From positions 55,001 through 119,000 of the forward strand of contig JAVKOQ010000122.1 in NCBI GenBank assembly GCA_031835245.1: a DNA stretch of 64,000 nucleotides, given 5' to 3'. The notes under the pieces were generated by a model, which ran no database searches, was not told where the DNA came from, and saw only the letters and a list, made by a program, of their open reading frames with translations. The stretch comes from Balamuthia mandrillaris. Its lineage: Eukaryota > Discosea > Longamoebia > Balamuthiidae. The position numbers and the translations under genes were made by a program. Within the stretch, counting starts at the first letter, position 1. Each line of letters opens with the position of its first letter. Shown piece after piece: positions 1 to 11,700 of the stretch.

Positions 1-822
1 CATCCACACGGTCGAGCAGCTCTTCCTGACCGGCATAACGAGCTACGATGCTACAGATACGAGCCATTCCATTCGCTTGTTCGTCATCTGCAATGCAAAG
101 GTACATTCACTAAATAAGAGAACAAAAAAAAGACATAAAAGCGTTTCGTTTAGTTACCTGAGCCACATTCAGGATATTTCTTCCCAGCCTTAACATTCGC
201 CAAGAAGCCTTTCATGCTGTGGTCCAGTCTTCCGGTGTAGCTTCCTGCCTCAGGGTCGAAATAGAGGCGATGCTTCTCGACCGCCTCGGCCACATCGAAC
301 GCTCCACCTTCCGCAACTATCTCCAACAGTTTTAATGTTTGTTCCCCTTTTATATGTTTGTTTTGTTATAACATCATTTTTTTAAAAAAAAAAAGAAGAA
401 TGAAAAATATAAAATATAAAATATAAAATATAAAATATAAAATATAAAATATAAAATATAAAATATAAAATATAAAATATAAAATAAAGAAAAAGAAAAG
501 GAAAAAGAAAAGAAAGAAAAGAAAGAAAAGATGGAGGAAAAACGAAAACAAAAAAAGAACCAGGATTAAAGAACAAGATGAACATACCATAAGGAGTATT
601 CCTTCCGGGCTCATAGCTGTAGAACGGACAAGCAGGCGGTTCGTGAAACTCGGGCCTGCCCTCCTCGCCAACCAGCTCTTGGAGCTTGTTGTGGTCGTAG
701 ATCCAATGAAGGCCCATGCAAGCAGCGTCGGCCACCAAAGCGCCGACGATGGCTCCAATGGCACGAGCCTTGCTGTCGAAACGTTGGGTATCATGGTGCT
801 CTGCTTTGCTGGACGCCTCCAT
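1..822 (-). CDS. ADP-ribosylglycohydrolase / J1-crystallin family protein (3' part missing)
   Basis: Three exons are visible: 822-588, 346-158 and 87-1; the gene runs off the left edge. The start is ATG at 822 (MEASSKAEHHD). Exon 1 holds the family's N-terminal signature, an AIVGALVADAACMGLHWIYD-like helix followed by GRPEFHEPP and YEPGRNTPYG. Exon 2 continues with GEQTLKLLEIVAEGGAFDV and YTGRLDHSMKGF, and exon 3 with DDEQANGMARICSIVARYAG. This order matches J1-crystallins and the related fish selenoprotein J, a branch of the ADP-ribosylglycohydrolase fold. Whether the protein removes ADP-ribose or is a structural relative cannot be decided without the missing C-terminal metal-binding residues. 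Intron 1 carries a 7-bp AT-rich tandem repeat. Family assignment is firm; substrate is unknown. Confidence 0.85.
404..486. repeat. AT-rich 7-bp tandem repeat (TATAAAA)n
   Basis: About eleven near-perfect copies of TATAAAA lie inside intron 1 of the J1-crystallin-like gene. They look like a simple microsatellite; no gene signal is attached to them. Confidence 0.9.
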
Positions 823-1464
823 CTTTGTTGGTTGGGTGTGTTTGTTGGAAACTCAGTTACGTCCTGGTTCTATCGCACTTTATCGACGACAGAGAGGGGG
901 CGTCATATTTATCATATATTACACGATCGATAATTGTCGATAATTAATTATGATAAGAAAAAGTTAAAAATAGATTGAATAGTTGTTGATGGTTATTAAT
1001 GCAATTGAATAATTTATGATTATCGAAAAAAAAAAACACAAGAAAGATGAAAGCAAATCGTTTGAAGAGGGGCTGCGTTCCATCATCCAACGAACCTCAA
1101 AAACGCTGCAACGTTCAACTGTCCTCAAGCTTTTGGTAGATCATGGAAGAAAGAAAGAGGGGGAGGAACAAAGAGAAGATTAGTTACGTTCGCAACATAA
1201 ACATGGAGAAACGGAGAGGGGGAAAAAAAAGGAGAGTTGGTGATGATGTATCGCTGGCGAACATTCTCAAACACCTCTTTTTTTAGTCTCCACGAGGAAG
1301 AAAAAAAATAGAAGCGCAAAGAGAACGCGATGGAGAGTACCCTTTATCTATGCGAGAGAAAAGGGCTACCTTCTTCCATAGAGCGAAAAAATGATTGTTC
1401 TATGTCTTTCTTTACGGCAGGTGGCAACTGACATTACTCACCCACTAAGATCAAAGACACACCT

Positions 1465-1506
<42 letters not shown>

Positions 1507-1769
1507 ATACCGCAACGAGCGAGCCGCATCATCATCGTTTTCTTTTTTCTTTTTGTTTTGGCGAAAAATACTGAAACGACTCCTCATTGAAATGAAATTT
1601 CGCCGGTAGCCGAGGGTTTTTCTGCTAACTCCGAAAAACCTGCCGCTTCAACCCCTCATCCTGCCCGCTTATCCTCTCTCTTTCTTTCCCCCTCAGCCCA
1701 TTTTTTTTAGCAAAAAGCAGCCACACGGCCCGTTGTATCCTCCCTCACCCCTTCGGCCAGGTTCGAGAG
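823..1769. other. Intergenic region with (GA)n tract and possible coding fragment
   Basis: This is the shared upstream region of the J1-crystallin-like gene (-) and RPS7 (+). It contains AT-rich inverted GATAATTGTCGATAATTAATTATGATAA-type sequence near 930-955, a (GA)n tract at 1466-1501 and a pyrimidine-rich stretch at 1670-1700 just before the RPS7 leader. A plus-strand stretch at 1049-1180 is open and translates to a helix-like sequence (EEGLRSIIQRTSKTLQ, then LKLLVDH), but I found no start codon in frame and no homologue, so no gene is called. Confidence 0.5.
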
Positions 1770-1909
1770 GTAAGCTTAGATCTCTTTTTGCCTAGTGTGT
1801 GTTCCGCTGCCCAAATGTTGTCTTTGTTCTCCCCCTTTTTTTTTCCCCTGAGTAATTGATCTTTGTCTCCTCTGCTTCGGTTGGCATCTCTTTATTGCAA
1901 TCACCGCAG
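1770..1909 (+). other. Probable 5'-UTR intron of RPS7
   Basis: A donor GTAAGC follows CGAGAG at 1770 and an acceptor TCACCGCAG ends at 1909, four bases before the RPS7 ATG. The interval is T-rich. An intron immediately upstream of the start codon is common in ribosomal protein genes; the splice itself is inferred. Confidence 0.6.
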
Positions 1910-1913
1910 CACC

Positions 1914-2585
1914 ATGTACTCCGCACGTAAGAAGATCGTCAAGGAAAAGGGCGCCGAGCCCGACCAGTTCGAGCTCAGCGTTGCCAACGCCCTCCACGAG
2001 TTGGAGGTCAACGCTGCTGACCTTCAGGCTGACCTCAAGTCTCTCGTCATCTCCAGCGCCAAGCAAATTGACGTCGGTGGTGGCAAGCAGGCCATCGTCA
2101 TCTTCGTCCCTTACACTCAGCTTAAGGGCTTCCACAAGATCCAGAACCGTCTCATCCGTGAGTTGGAGAAGAAGTTCTCTGGACAACACGTTGTCATCGT
2201 TGCCAACAGGCGAATCATCCCCAAGCCCGGCAAGAACAACCGTAAGAAGATGCAAAAGAGACCCAGAAGCCGCACCCTTACTGCTGTACATGATGCTATT
2301 TTGGAGGACTTGGTTTATCCCACAGAGATCGTTGGCAAGCGCACAAGGGTCAGACTTGATGGCTCCAAGCTCATCAAAGTGTACGCCTTTTCGAACGTTC
2401 CCCTCTTCTCTTTTTTTTACTTTCTTCTCATATCTCCTGCCGCTAATTTCAACAACAGTTACCTTGATCGTAAGGAGCAACAGAATGTGGAGTACAAGTT
2501 GGACACCTTCTCTAAGACCTACAGGAGACTGACCGGCAAGGAAGTTGTCTTCCTGTTCCCCTCTGCCCCCGTCGCCGAGAAGTAA
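1914..2585 (+). CDS. RPS7: 40S ribosomal protein S7 (eS7)
   Basis: Exons 1914-2380 and 2459-2585 give 197 residues, the usual eS7 length. The start ATG at 1914 follows CAGCACC and gives [20 protein letters not shown]. Diagnostic eS7 stretches include [55 protein letters not shown] and the end [10 protein letters not shown]. The single 78-bp intron splits the Val codon of KVYLD; it is three-fold in length and has no stop in frame, so an unspliced reading merely inserts 26 residues. eS7 is a small-subunit protein needed for 18S rRNA processing. A pyrimidine-rich leader and the 5'-UTR intron fit a highly expressed translation gene. It is convergent with the RhoGEF. Confidence 0.97.
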   Translation: MYSARKKIVKEKGAEPDQFELSVANALHELEVNAADLQADLKSLVISSAKQIDVGGGKQAIVIFVPYTQLKGFHKIQNRLIRELEKKFSGQHVVIVANRRIIPKPGKNNRKKMQKRPRSRTLTAVHDAILEDLVYPTEIVGKRTRVRLDGSKLIKVYAFSNVPLFSFFYFLLISPAANFNNSYLDRKEQQNVEYKLDTFSKTYRRLTGKEVVFLFPSAPVAEK

Positions 2586-2886
2586 AAAATAAACCCGAAC
2601 TAGAACAACAAGAAACTAACCGACTGGTTGTTGGGGAGGACCACGGTGGGAGGAACCCTTGTTATGGCCATCTTTTTCTAACAAGGATTAAAAAAAGATC
2701 CCCTTTTCGCTGCTGCTTTCATCTCCCTTTCTTTATCCCTTCTCTCTCTCTCTCTCTCTGGCATTGGGGCAGGGCTCTAAGAGTAAATCAAAACGGGAAG
2801 CGATAAAGAGAGTATGCTGAACAGCGCTTGAAATGGAGCTTCTACGATTATGTACTTGCAGAAGACAAACAAACAAAAAAGGGAGC

Positions 2887-3098
2887 TTAGGAGATAGCTT
2901 TGAGGAGCCGACGGAATCGTTGTTTGCGGGACCGGATGGTGGCTGCTGTTCGATCTAGCGCTTCTTTTTCTTCCTGTGCAAAGGAGATGAGAAGGGCGTT
3001 GATACGGGTCAATTTGATGTGCATCTTGGCGCTGGCCGCCATCAATCCGGAGTAGCCCTCCTCCTTTCTTTTCATGTGTTTCAACATTTCCTGTTCGA

Positions 3099-3178
<80 letters not shown>

Positions 3179-5474
3179 GACAGAGAGAGGGAGCGTTACA
3201 GAGAATGAAGAATGAATGAAGGAGAAGGAGACATACCTTTAGCAAGAGCGGATATTTACACATGCGCTGCAAAGGTTTGATGAGAAGACTCTTTAGGTCT
3301 AGTTTGTTCGTTTGTTCTGTGTTCTGTGTTTGCTGTAATACATATAATCAGCAAGTAACAAACAAAGAACAAAGCAGAAAAACATTCATCAACAGCAACA
3401 AGAACAACAATAGCAGACAACTGTACTTACTTGAAGGAAGGAAGCAAAGGCTGGATTGGTTTGACAAAGTTTGTTTTGGAATGCTCTGGCATAGTCCAGA
3501 TTAGCGCAGTAGATGGTATACGTATCGAACCGTTCCACCTGCAAACAATAAATGGGTATGTCAAACAAAGGAATGGATGAGAATGTGCTCTCTGTATTCT
3601 CCTTTTGTGCGAAGCAACAACACAAACCATGTCCGTAAAGATGTGACCTATTTGCTGCTGACCAGCAGGTTTGCTGTATTCCTGTTCCAGTCGTCGAAGC
3701 AACTCGGAGTTAAAGCCATGCACCTGTTCCAAGTTTGAAAACAAGAGCTCTTTGTCTTGTTGGTTGATAATTTGTTGGGCCATCATTGGTTTCATGAACA
3801 CCTGTTTTTGTTTTTTGGAGAGAGAAGAGAATGAAGAAGCGCAAAGAAAGCAGAAAGCAGAAAGCGCAAAGACGAATAGAAGATAGAAGAGAAAAAAACG
3901 GATAGAAGCAACAAAGCCATACATCAATGATAAGAGCAAGATCGCGAACATAATCCCGTTCGGTGAGGAGTAGCTCCGTTGCGACCTGCTGGTACTTGAT
4001 GGCTTCCTCCTGTCTCTGCGCCTCAGAGCCTCTCTGAGACAACGTCACGGTGGAACCATCCTCCGTCGCGTCATTCCCCGCGAGCGGATACGTGACAGTC
4101 GTCGTTCTCTTTGACGAAGCGTACCTTTCTTCCAACTCTTGTCCATACGTTCGAATGCATTTGCGCATGATGATGCAGCTGCCAAGTTCAACATCCTCTG
4201 CCGCTGCTCTTGAAGGAGGCGTCAGCTTCATTCCCATTCCCAGTTCGACGCTTGGTCTCCTCTGTTCTTGTTGACATGGCGCAGAGGGAGCAGGTCTCGT
4301 TGCTGCTGCTGGAGCAGAATTTGCCAAGCAGGTGTTTATAGAGTCTTTTCTTTCCTTCCTTCTTTCTGCCAGCAGTTGCTTAACGGAACTTCCCTGTGGT
4401 TGTTGCATTCTATCAAAGATACTTTGCACGGTATCTGTCGAAGAAGAAGAAGACGAAGAAGAAGGCATAATTCTCGTTTGTGGCTGTCGCTTCTCTTTGA
4501 AGTTTTCGTCACCGTCTTCTGGTTCTTGTTCTTCTTGTTCTTCTTCGTCGTTTGCATAAAAAGAGTCCCGAGGACTCGTTGAAAGTTCAGACTCTTGATC
4601 TGTGTCGAACATTTCGAGGAGGTTGTCGATAGATTTGTGGAAGGTTCTGGCTGCCTCCTCTTCGGCCTCATGGGAGTCGTTGAAGTCTTCGTCCTCTTCT
4701 TTGCTGCTCAGCAGCTCTTGTTTGAGGTTCAAATGTGTTGACTGCATAACGTAGAAAAGAAGCAAGAAGAAAGAAGGAAGAGGACAGAAGAAAGAGGAAA
4801 GAAAGAGGAAAGAGGAGAGAAGAACGAAGGAGGAGAACAAAGACGAGTCAGAGAAGAATGAAGCCAACAAGAGGGTCAAAAACAAAACGAAAACAAGAAC
4901 AACGACAAACCGAGATCTGGGTGGTGAACAGCTGCAGCTGCTTCAACGGCTGCCCTCCTTTCTCGCGGGTGCCGGCGGTGCCGCTCTCCGCCAGCTTGGC
5001 CACCAGCTGCTTGTGCTGCTCCGTCAGGTTCTCTATGAAGCGCAACAGCTTGGCCGCCTGAGCGTCCTTCTGCTCCAACCGCCACTCCAAGCGCATCCGC
5101 TGGGCCACCTCGTTCTCGTAGTCCCGTTGCAGCATGGCCAGCTTGACCTTTTGGGCCTGCGTCTCCTGTTGCAGCCGCTTGCAGGTGGTCTGGAGGACCG
5201 CGGTCAGCTCTTTGGCCATCCGCAGCTGAGCGGCGGAGGAGGTGTCTGTGGGCATGGAGGGAGAGAAGGAGTGCGGGGCTTGCGAAGAGGAAGACGAAGA
5301 AGAAGGAGGAGGAGAGGGTTCTTGCTTGACGATGTTGACGTTGTCTTTGTTGCTGCGAGAGGAGGAGCGATGGGAGGCTTTTTTGGAGTCGTTGGGATGG
5401 TGCTCTCTTCTGTGGCGAGAGAGGGCTGCCGCTGCAACCTCTTGTTGAACCTGCAGCGGGAAGGCCGGTTGCAT
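2887..5474 (-). CDS. RhoGEF: coiled-coil protein with DH domain, no PH domain
   Basis: Six exons (5474-4911, 4741-3923, 3801-3628, 3538-3431, 3290-3237, 3090-2887) encode 640 residues. Residues 1-190 hold a Ser/Pro-rich segment and a long coiled coil (ELTAVLQTTCKRLQQETQAQ...). A disordered acidic and Ser-rich middle follows. The DH domain starts near residue 440 with VATELLLTERDYVRDLALII and contains FSNLEQVHGFNSELLRRLE (the CR1/CR2 region) and SLLIKPLQRMCKYPLLLKEM, the classical CR3 helix. After it come only about 60 residues of basic helix ending KQRFRRLLKAIS; the PH domain that normally follows DH is absent. It should catalyse GDP release from a Rho/Rac GTPase. Intron 5 contains a long (GA)n tract (CT on the sense strand). 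Target GTPase unknown. Confidence 0.9.
3100..3190. repeat. (GA)n microsatellite in RhoGEF intron 5
   Basis: About 70 bp of nearly pure GA dinucleotide is followed by a few GACAGAGAGA variants. On the sense strand of the gene this is a CT (polypyrimidine) tract just upstream of the CGAACAG acceptor of exon 6. Confidence 0.9.
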
Positions 5475-5928
5475 CTCTGTTCCTCCTGCTTTCGTTTTTT
5501 TCTTTATTCCTTGTAATTAATTTGTCCGTTACTTCTCCGAAATCTAGACAGATTTATGCAGTGAATCGAGTCCCAACATGCTTCAGGCCACACGCTTTTT
5601 TGGCTGTGCTCGATCTCCTGCTTGGAAAGGGACGGGCATGCATATCACTTAAAAGACTCTTTGAGTCACCAATGGGTTTGTTTTCTTTTTTTTTTTTCAA
5701 ACTTCCATATTGGAATCATTCAGCAGAGTATTGGATCCTGCGTGGAGTCACACACCTTTCTATTCTCTTAGTAGAGAGAGTCTTTGTAGTCTCGCATTAC
5801 CTTCTCTGAGAGGAAGCAATGCAGCTCCAGCCATGCAAGAAGGCTTCGCCGCTGGGTGGAGTTTATGTAGACAAACTGTATTGAGTTCGGAAAAAGTTGA
5901 AATACAGCATTACCGATGAGGAGGGAGC
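5475..5928. other. Intergenic region between GRAM gene 3' end and RhoGEF start
   Basis: It holds the 3' flank of the GRAM-domain gene and the promoter of the RhoGEF, both on the minus strand. I see no conserved reading frame; the open plus-strand frames here have no coding character. Confidence 0.6.
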
Positions 5929-6692
5929 TCAGTACACATCCAGCAGGCCTTTGTCTTCATGAAGTGCGGCTGGTGGATGGTACGTTGAGGAGGAGGAGGA
6001 GGACCTTTTTCCTCCTTTCTCTTTGGCTTCATCACTGCTGTCCTCCTCCTCTGAAGAAGAATCATAGTTCCTCTCCTTCTCCTTCTCTCTCGTTTCTTCA
6101 TAGCGTTCTTCGTATCTATCATGCTCATCTCCTTCCAAGGGCTTCTTCACGTTCATCGTGTAGGCTTTGGGGCAGCGCTCCGTTATGGTGCTGATGAGAG
6201 CATCATAGTGCTTGCGGCTCTGAAAGTTGAAGAAGGTGTGCAGCACGTTGTCACTGCGCGTCACCATTTGCAATGTGTTAAAGTGCTTGTGAGTGCAGGG
6301 GGGAGGTTCTCTTTGGATGGTTGGCAGCTTGTGCCGACGCAAGACATATTCCTTGGCATAGGCTCTGCGCAAGCTCTCGATGTCGCTGTGTGCAATTTTT
6401 ATCTTTTGAGTATTGTAGGTCAACAAGAGAGTCAGAAAGAGAAAGCGAAAGCAAAAAGAGAAACAACTAAAGAGAAAGAGAATATAGAGGAAAAGAGAAA
6501 CGACGAAAGTAAAAATAATAATAACAAAAAAAGATGGCATACAGCAATGGTTTGGCCTTCAAAGTTGCAGCTGAAACAGAAAAAGTTGGTGGTCACATAG
6601 CACATTCCATCCAATACTATGCTGCCACTAACCGCACAACAGGTTCCCTCTACAATAAAAAAAAAAGCACCATGTTCAGTTTAGTTTTCTTT

Positions 6693-6739
<47 letters not shown>

Positions 6740-7804
6740 CAGAGAGCAGAGAGAGACGGCTGAAGAAACGAAAGGAAGAAGGAATATACCAAATAAAACG
6801 TTGTCAGAGCAATTGGAAGGCAGCGAGAAACGAGCACAAAACGCAGGAGCAGGCTTATACAGCACTATGCCAGCATTATCCTGTTGTTGAGTTTTGCCGT
6901 GACCACCGCTTCGGGCAGCATCAAAGGAAGAAGCACCAGAAAATGCACGCCTTGGTTGAGGGTGGGGTTGAGGTTGTTGGAAAGGCGGTTGTTGTTGACG
7001 TGAGTGATGGTACTCCGGCGGATGTTGGGACTCTCTTCGGCTGCTAAGGCTCAACTTCTTGAAGCCCTTTTTGATCTTATGTTCTATTGTTTGTTATTTA
7101 GTGTTACAGTTCAGAAAGAAAGAACGAAACGACAAGAAACGACAAGGAAGCGAGAGAAAGACATAAGAGAGAAGGAAAGCGAAGCAAACAGAGAGGAGAG
7201 AAGCAGAGAGGCAAAACAGAAAGAAAGGGCTTACTCTTAGAGCTGCCAGCAGGAGCGCCAGCAGGACCAGCCCCAACCGGCACGAAAGCAGGAGGGTGAC
7301 CTGCCACCACTCCCTGTGGCGGAGGGTGAGGATAATAAACATAGGGTGCTTGTTGTTGTTGTTGATGCCGGGGAGGAGCAGCAGCCATCGGCTGTTGTGG
7401 TTGTTGTTGGTACGCTTGTCCCATGGGCGGTGGCGAGGCCAGGTAGACAACCTGGGCGCCTGGTGGGGGTGGCCCCGGAGCGGCTACCACGTAGTAGCCA
7501 CCCCCACCAGGGCTGGTGACCTCAGGAGGGGGTTGGGAAGGACCAGACGAAGCGACAGCATGCCGAGTGATGGAGGGGGACGAGCCCGCGGAAGAGGGAG
7601 AGGAAGAGGCCTTTTTCCTGGTGGAAGCTATACGCCCCAATATTTACCAGTCAGTTTTTTAAAAAATATCAAAAAGAAAAAAGAAAAAAAAAACGGTTTC
7701 TCAATACAAGGAGATTGGTTGCGGCTGCCTATTTCATCAAAGGGGTCCACGAAACTCTCACCACCGGCGCTGGCCACCCCACAACTGCCGCTGAACGCAA
7801 ACAT
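5929..7804 (-). CDS. GRAM-domain protein with Pro/Gln-rich N-terminus
   Basis: Five exons (7804-7708, 7627-7235, 7083-6790, 6649-6543, 6412... corrected acceptor at 6402-5929) encode 454 residues. The start is ATG at 7804 (MFAFSGSCGVAS). Residues 30-240 are low complexity (Ser, Pro, Gln, Tyr). A GRAM/PH-like domain runs from about residue 245: FSLPSNCSDNVLFEGTCCA, then LDGMCYVTTNFFCFSC, then TIAIKIAHSDIESLRRAY, and closes with VLHTFFNFQSRKHYDALIS, the typical last strand and helix of GRAM domains. The tail is charged (KEKERNYDSSSEEEDSSDE). GRAM domains bind membrane lipids or protein partners; the exact role is not evident. Its start lies 273 bp from POLE3, so the two genes share a divergent promoter. 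Confidence 0.82.
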
Positions 7805-8077
7805 GCTGGGTATATGTTCGTATAAAGAACGATTTTTTTTTTTGTATTTGTTCTTTGCCAAATATTTCAATTTATTTTTTTCGTTTAATCATTAAAATTA
7901 CCAAATGGGGTAATTTTTCATAATTCCAGATTTTACGAACGACTCCTCGTCCTGTCGACACCTCTCCTCGAAATTTCGAATGTTCCCGCCAGAAAGGATC
8001 GCGCAGCACCCCAAACAAAACAAAAAAAAAAAGCTCTCTGGTGGTGTGCAAAGGGGGGGGAAAGGGGAGAAAAAGGA
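7805..8077. promoter_or_regulatory. Divergent promoter GRAM gene / POLE3
   Basis: Between two divergent starts lie a GTCGACA element at 7954-7960 and an E2F-like GTTCCCGCC at 7982-7990. Both motifs recur in other divergent promoters of this window. Confidence 0.45.
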
Positions 8078-8375
8078 ATGGGAGACGAGCTGGAGCTGCC
8101 GAAAGCTGTGATCAATCGGCTCATCAAGAAATCCGTAAGATTTTTTTTTTCGCGCGCGCTCTCTCTCTCTCTTTGTTTTTTTTTTGTTTTTTTTTTCTTT
8201 TGCTCGTTGATGGAGCGTCGCTCACCCCGATGAAAAAACAAGTTGCCGGAGGGAGTGCTCATCCAGAAGGATGCCAAGTTGGCTATTGCCAAAGCGTGTA
8301 AAATATGGATTCTTTATGTCACAGCCTGGTATGTTCTTGCTCTCTCTCCTCTCATCCTTTCACTAATTTGCACTA

Positions 8376-8419
<44 letters not shown>

Positions 8420-8661
8420 AAAAGTGCAAATGATTTTTGTCAAACGAGCGACCGATCTTTGATCTCCGCCAACGACGTCCTCGCAGCCATGGAAGAGTTG
8501 GAATTCCCTCAATTCCAAGAGCCTCTCAAAGAGCTCCTAGGTTTGTTCCGCTTTCTGTCCAGTTCCTTTCTTTCTAAACAAAACTTATCTTCGTTCCTTT
8601 TTTTTTTCAAAAAAAAAAAAAAAAAAAAGGAACAAAAGGCAATCCCGTGAAGAAAAAGTGA
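8078..8661 (+). CDS. POLE3: DNA polymerase epsilon subunit 3 / Dpb4 / CHRAC17 histone-fold protein
   Basis: Four exons (8078-8134, 8243-8328, 8425-8540, 8630-8661) encode 96 residues. The histone fold begins at residue 8: LPKAVINRLIKKSLPEGVLI, then KDAKLAIAKACKIWILYVTAC, ANDFCQTSDRSLISANDVLA and AMEELEFPQFQEPLKELL. Each block aligns with POLE3/Dpb4 ([20 protein letters not shown] in the animal protein). The last tiny exon gives a basic tail, TKGNPVKKK, in place of the longer acidic tail of animals and yeast. The protein pairs with POLE4/Dpb3 in the leading-strand polymerase and in chromatin-accessibility complexes. Intron 2 carries a (CT)n tract. It ends 51 bp from the stop of the RADX gene, tail to tail. 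Confidence 0.93.
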
Positions 8662-8711
8662 AACAAGTGTGTAAAGGCAAAAAAGAAAATATACAGTCGC
8701 GTGGTGGGTGG

Positions 8712-11700
8712 TTAATGTTGTTGTTGTCGTGGGGATGGCGGCAAGCACCAAACGCAAGTAATAAGATGCTCTGTCCACTTTTTGCTTGTAGTGATTAGTT
8801 CTTTGACGCTGTTTCCTCTTTCCCCATCTTCTTCGCTTTCTTCATCATCACCGTTTGAACGAAGCGAAGAGGAAGCAGAAGAGGACGATGATGGTAAATT
8901 TTCTTCCTCATCATCACTTTCATTCTCAGAAGAAGAAGAGTCGTTCGGGAACTTCCGATAGCTCTCTAACAGAAACACGAACTTTCGATGCTCCAACTGT
9001 TCTTCGAATTCTTGCTTCATTCTCATGAACAACATGTGGCCTCGTTCTTCTTCTGCCTCTGCTTCGTCATCCTCTTCTTCCTCTTCTTCCTCTTCTTCAC
9101 GATCCTTTCTTGTTTGTCGTTGAAGCATGACCTTGTAATGCTCTTGCCATTGTCTCTTTATGTCAAGAATGCTTCTCATCTTCTCCTCCGGAAACGCAAA
9201 AGTTTGCATAATCCCTAGAAACAATTCATCCGTTTGTCGTTCTACGATCGTTCCTTCATCTGCTCCTTCGCCTTTCTCTTCTCCCTCCTCTTCTTCAACT
9301 CTTTTTGCAGTTGGTGGAGATGATGAAGAGACTGATGCTCCTCCTCGTTTCGGAGGTCTTCCTCCTCCTCGTTTTGGTTTGTCCAGTGACGACGACCCTA
9401 ACGCTCCTCCTCTTCCTCTCTTTGGTGGTCGTCCTCTTCCTCTCCCTCTTCCTCTGCCACTAATTTTTCCATTTTCTTCATTTGTTTTAAGTTCCTGAGA
9501 TTGTTGCGAGGATGGTGCGGACGAAGAAAAAGAAGAAGCTGAAGAAGAAAAGACGAATGGAACGAGAAGAGGAACGTCGGAGACTTGGTAGCGATGGTTC
9601 AAGTCCTTGATGGTAACGCTCGCCAGTACGTGCGGAGTTGATGCATCGATTATCTCCAGTTCAGGCCGAAAGTGCACCTGAAAATTCTCAGCACCAACGT
9701 GAGGATTCCTTCGTTGTTGGAGGCGACTTCTTGTCCTTTCTACTTCCTCTTCCTCTTCCTTTTCCTTTTCTTTGTTTTTTTCTGTTTTTCTTTCCTCTTT
9801 TTGTTGGAGTTTTGTTGAAGTGGAAGCAGTAGTTATAGGGGCAATGCTCTTTGGAAGAGGTAATGGAATTCCCACCGAGAGAACAAAGCCTTGCACTATT
9901 AACGTTCTTCTTTCCATCGCTTCCAATCGTGAAGAAGCAAAGGAAGCAGACAAAGATGTTGAAGACGAAGCAGCACTCGATGAAGTAGAATGAAAGAAAG
10001 AAGTTGAAGGGGCAGTGAGTGATATAGCCGGTAAGGCGCGCTGTAAAGGCAAAATGGGAACTTCGGGAAAGATCTGTTGAAAGTAACTCAAAGGCGAAGT
10101 GCGAAGAAACACGCTGCGCAAAGGTGGAGCGCATAACGTTGAAGTTGAAGAGCTTGAAGAAGCACGCGAAGAAGAGTCGTAAAATTCTCTCATGATACGA
10201 CGTCTCCAGATCATGGTTCTCCGGATGTGCGCTCTTGTGGAGGGATGCCATCGTTGTGGAATGTCGTCCTCTTCCTCTTCTCCATATTCATCTTTGTCTT
10301 TCCCAAAGTTATAGATAAGAGTGCTCAACGTTGTCCTGCAACAAAGCACTCGTTTTTTCATCGTTTTGGCGTTGTTGTCGCTTTGATATTCTTCGTTCTC
10401 TTCTTCATCTTCTTCTGGTTCTTTGTTAGTGTCTACTGCAAAAGTTTTCAAGTTGGAGAGAAGAACAACGCTGCCCTCTTGAAGATTGGCAAACACATCA
10501 AACGATTGAGACGTGGTAAAGACTTTAACTTTAAGGCCCGTTCTCTTTTTGTTGTTTGTTGTTGGGGTCGTAATTTGTTGCTGAGCACAATGAGAAAGGT
10601 CCCAAAGTTCTATCCATCTGTAATGGCTAAACGTTGTTCGTTGAGCACTATTTGTTACCATTTGTTGAAATCACTTAGTCTTCCCAAATAGAGAAAAAAA
10701 AGACATCGAAAGGAAAGATAGCAGAAAGAAACCTATTAGCGTCAGGCTGTCTTCTCGTTCTTTCTTGACGACCAACGAATACAATGACGCCAACATAATC
10801 AAAGAACTCGTCTTCGTTGACTGTTGGAGAGGCCAATCCCATTACTTGCTCGAAATTGCGAATGTTCATTTGAATGACAGGTATGAATGGAATTGCTTGA
10901 GGATGTTGTGACTCTGTGTGCGTAAACAAAAATTCCATAACAGACCATCCAGAAATAATTGTAAGAAAGTATAAAAAGAAAAAAAAAAGAAAAAAAGCTT
11001 ACCATCAAGTTTGTAGATGGAAGGATGGTCAGAGTAGTTGAGTGAGATCTCAAAAGGAGGTCCCTGCACTAACGGGTACTCCGCTTTAATACGATAGCGA
11101 GAGACCAGCAACAGATCGCCGACGTGCAATCGAGAGTAATACCGAGCGCACATCTTTGTCCATAGTACCATCTTTGCCTCTGCTTTATCATCGCCTAAAA
11201 TAACTCGTCAGCATGAAGAGAGGAGAGAAGCTAAAAGAGAGAGAGAAAAGAGAGAACGAAAGAAGAATGCAGAGAAGAGAAAAGGAGATATAGAATGCTT
11301 ACAAACAACGACGGTAGCATTAAACGGATACTTGACATTGTCTCCTCTTTTGGCATAATGATGCAGTTTATATTTGCGCTTTACGCGAACGACGAGTGCT
11401 CCTCTATCACGATTGCGGCGACTTCCTCTCAGTCGTGTGCTCTCCTCCTCCAAAAGTTCAGCGAGAGTAGTCAAAGATAAACCTGTTTCTTCTTCTGCTC
11501 CGTCTTTTTCTCCATCTTCTTCTTCCTCTCTTTCAGGGTGCTCGTTCGTTCTTTGTTTTTTGGTCGCCGTCCTTTCTTCTTTGCGCTGTTGTTTTGTTCG
11601 TTCTCTTCGTCGTTTATCAATGGCTTGTTTTCCATTGCCAGTTGTTTGTTCCTTTTGCTTTTTGTATTCTGTTTTCTTGTTTATCCTCTTATCGATCTTT

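Noticed and set aside
1049-1180. Small plus-strand gene EEGLRSIIQRTSKTLQ...
   Set aside because: No ATG in frame after the preceding stop and no convincing splice partner; kept only as a note in the intergenic entry.
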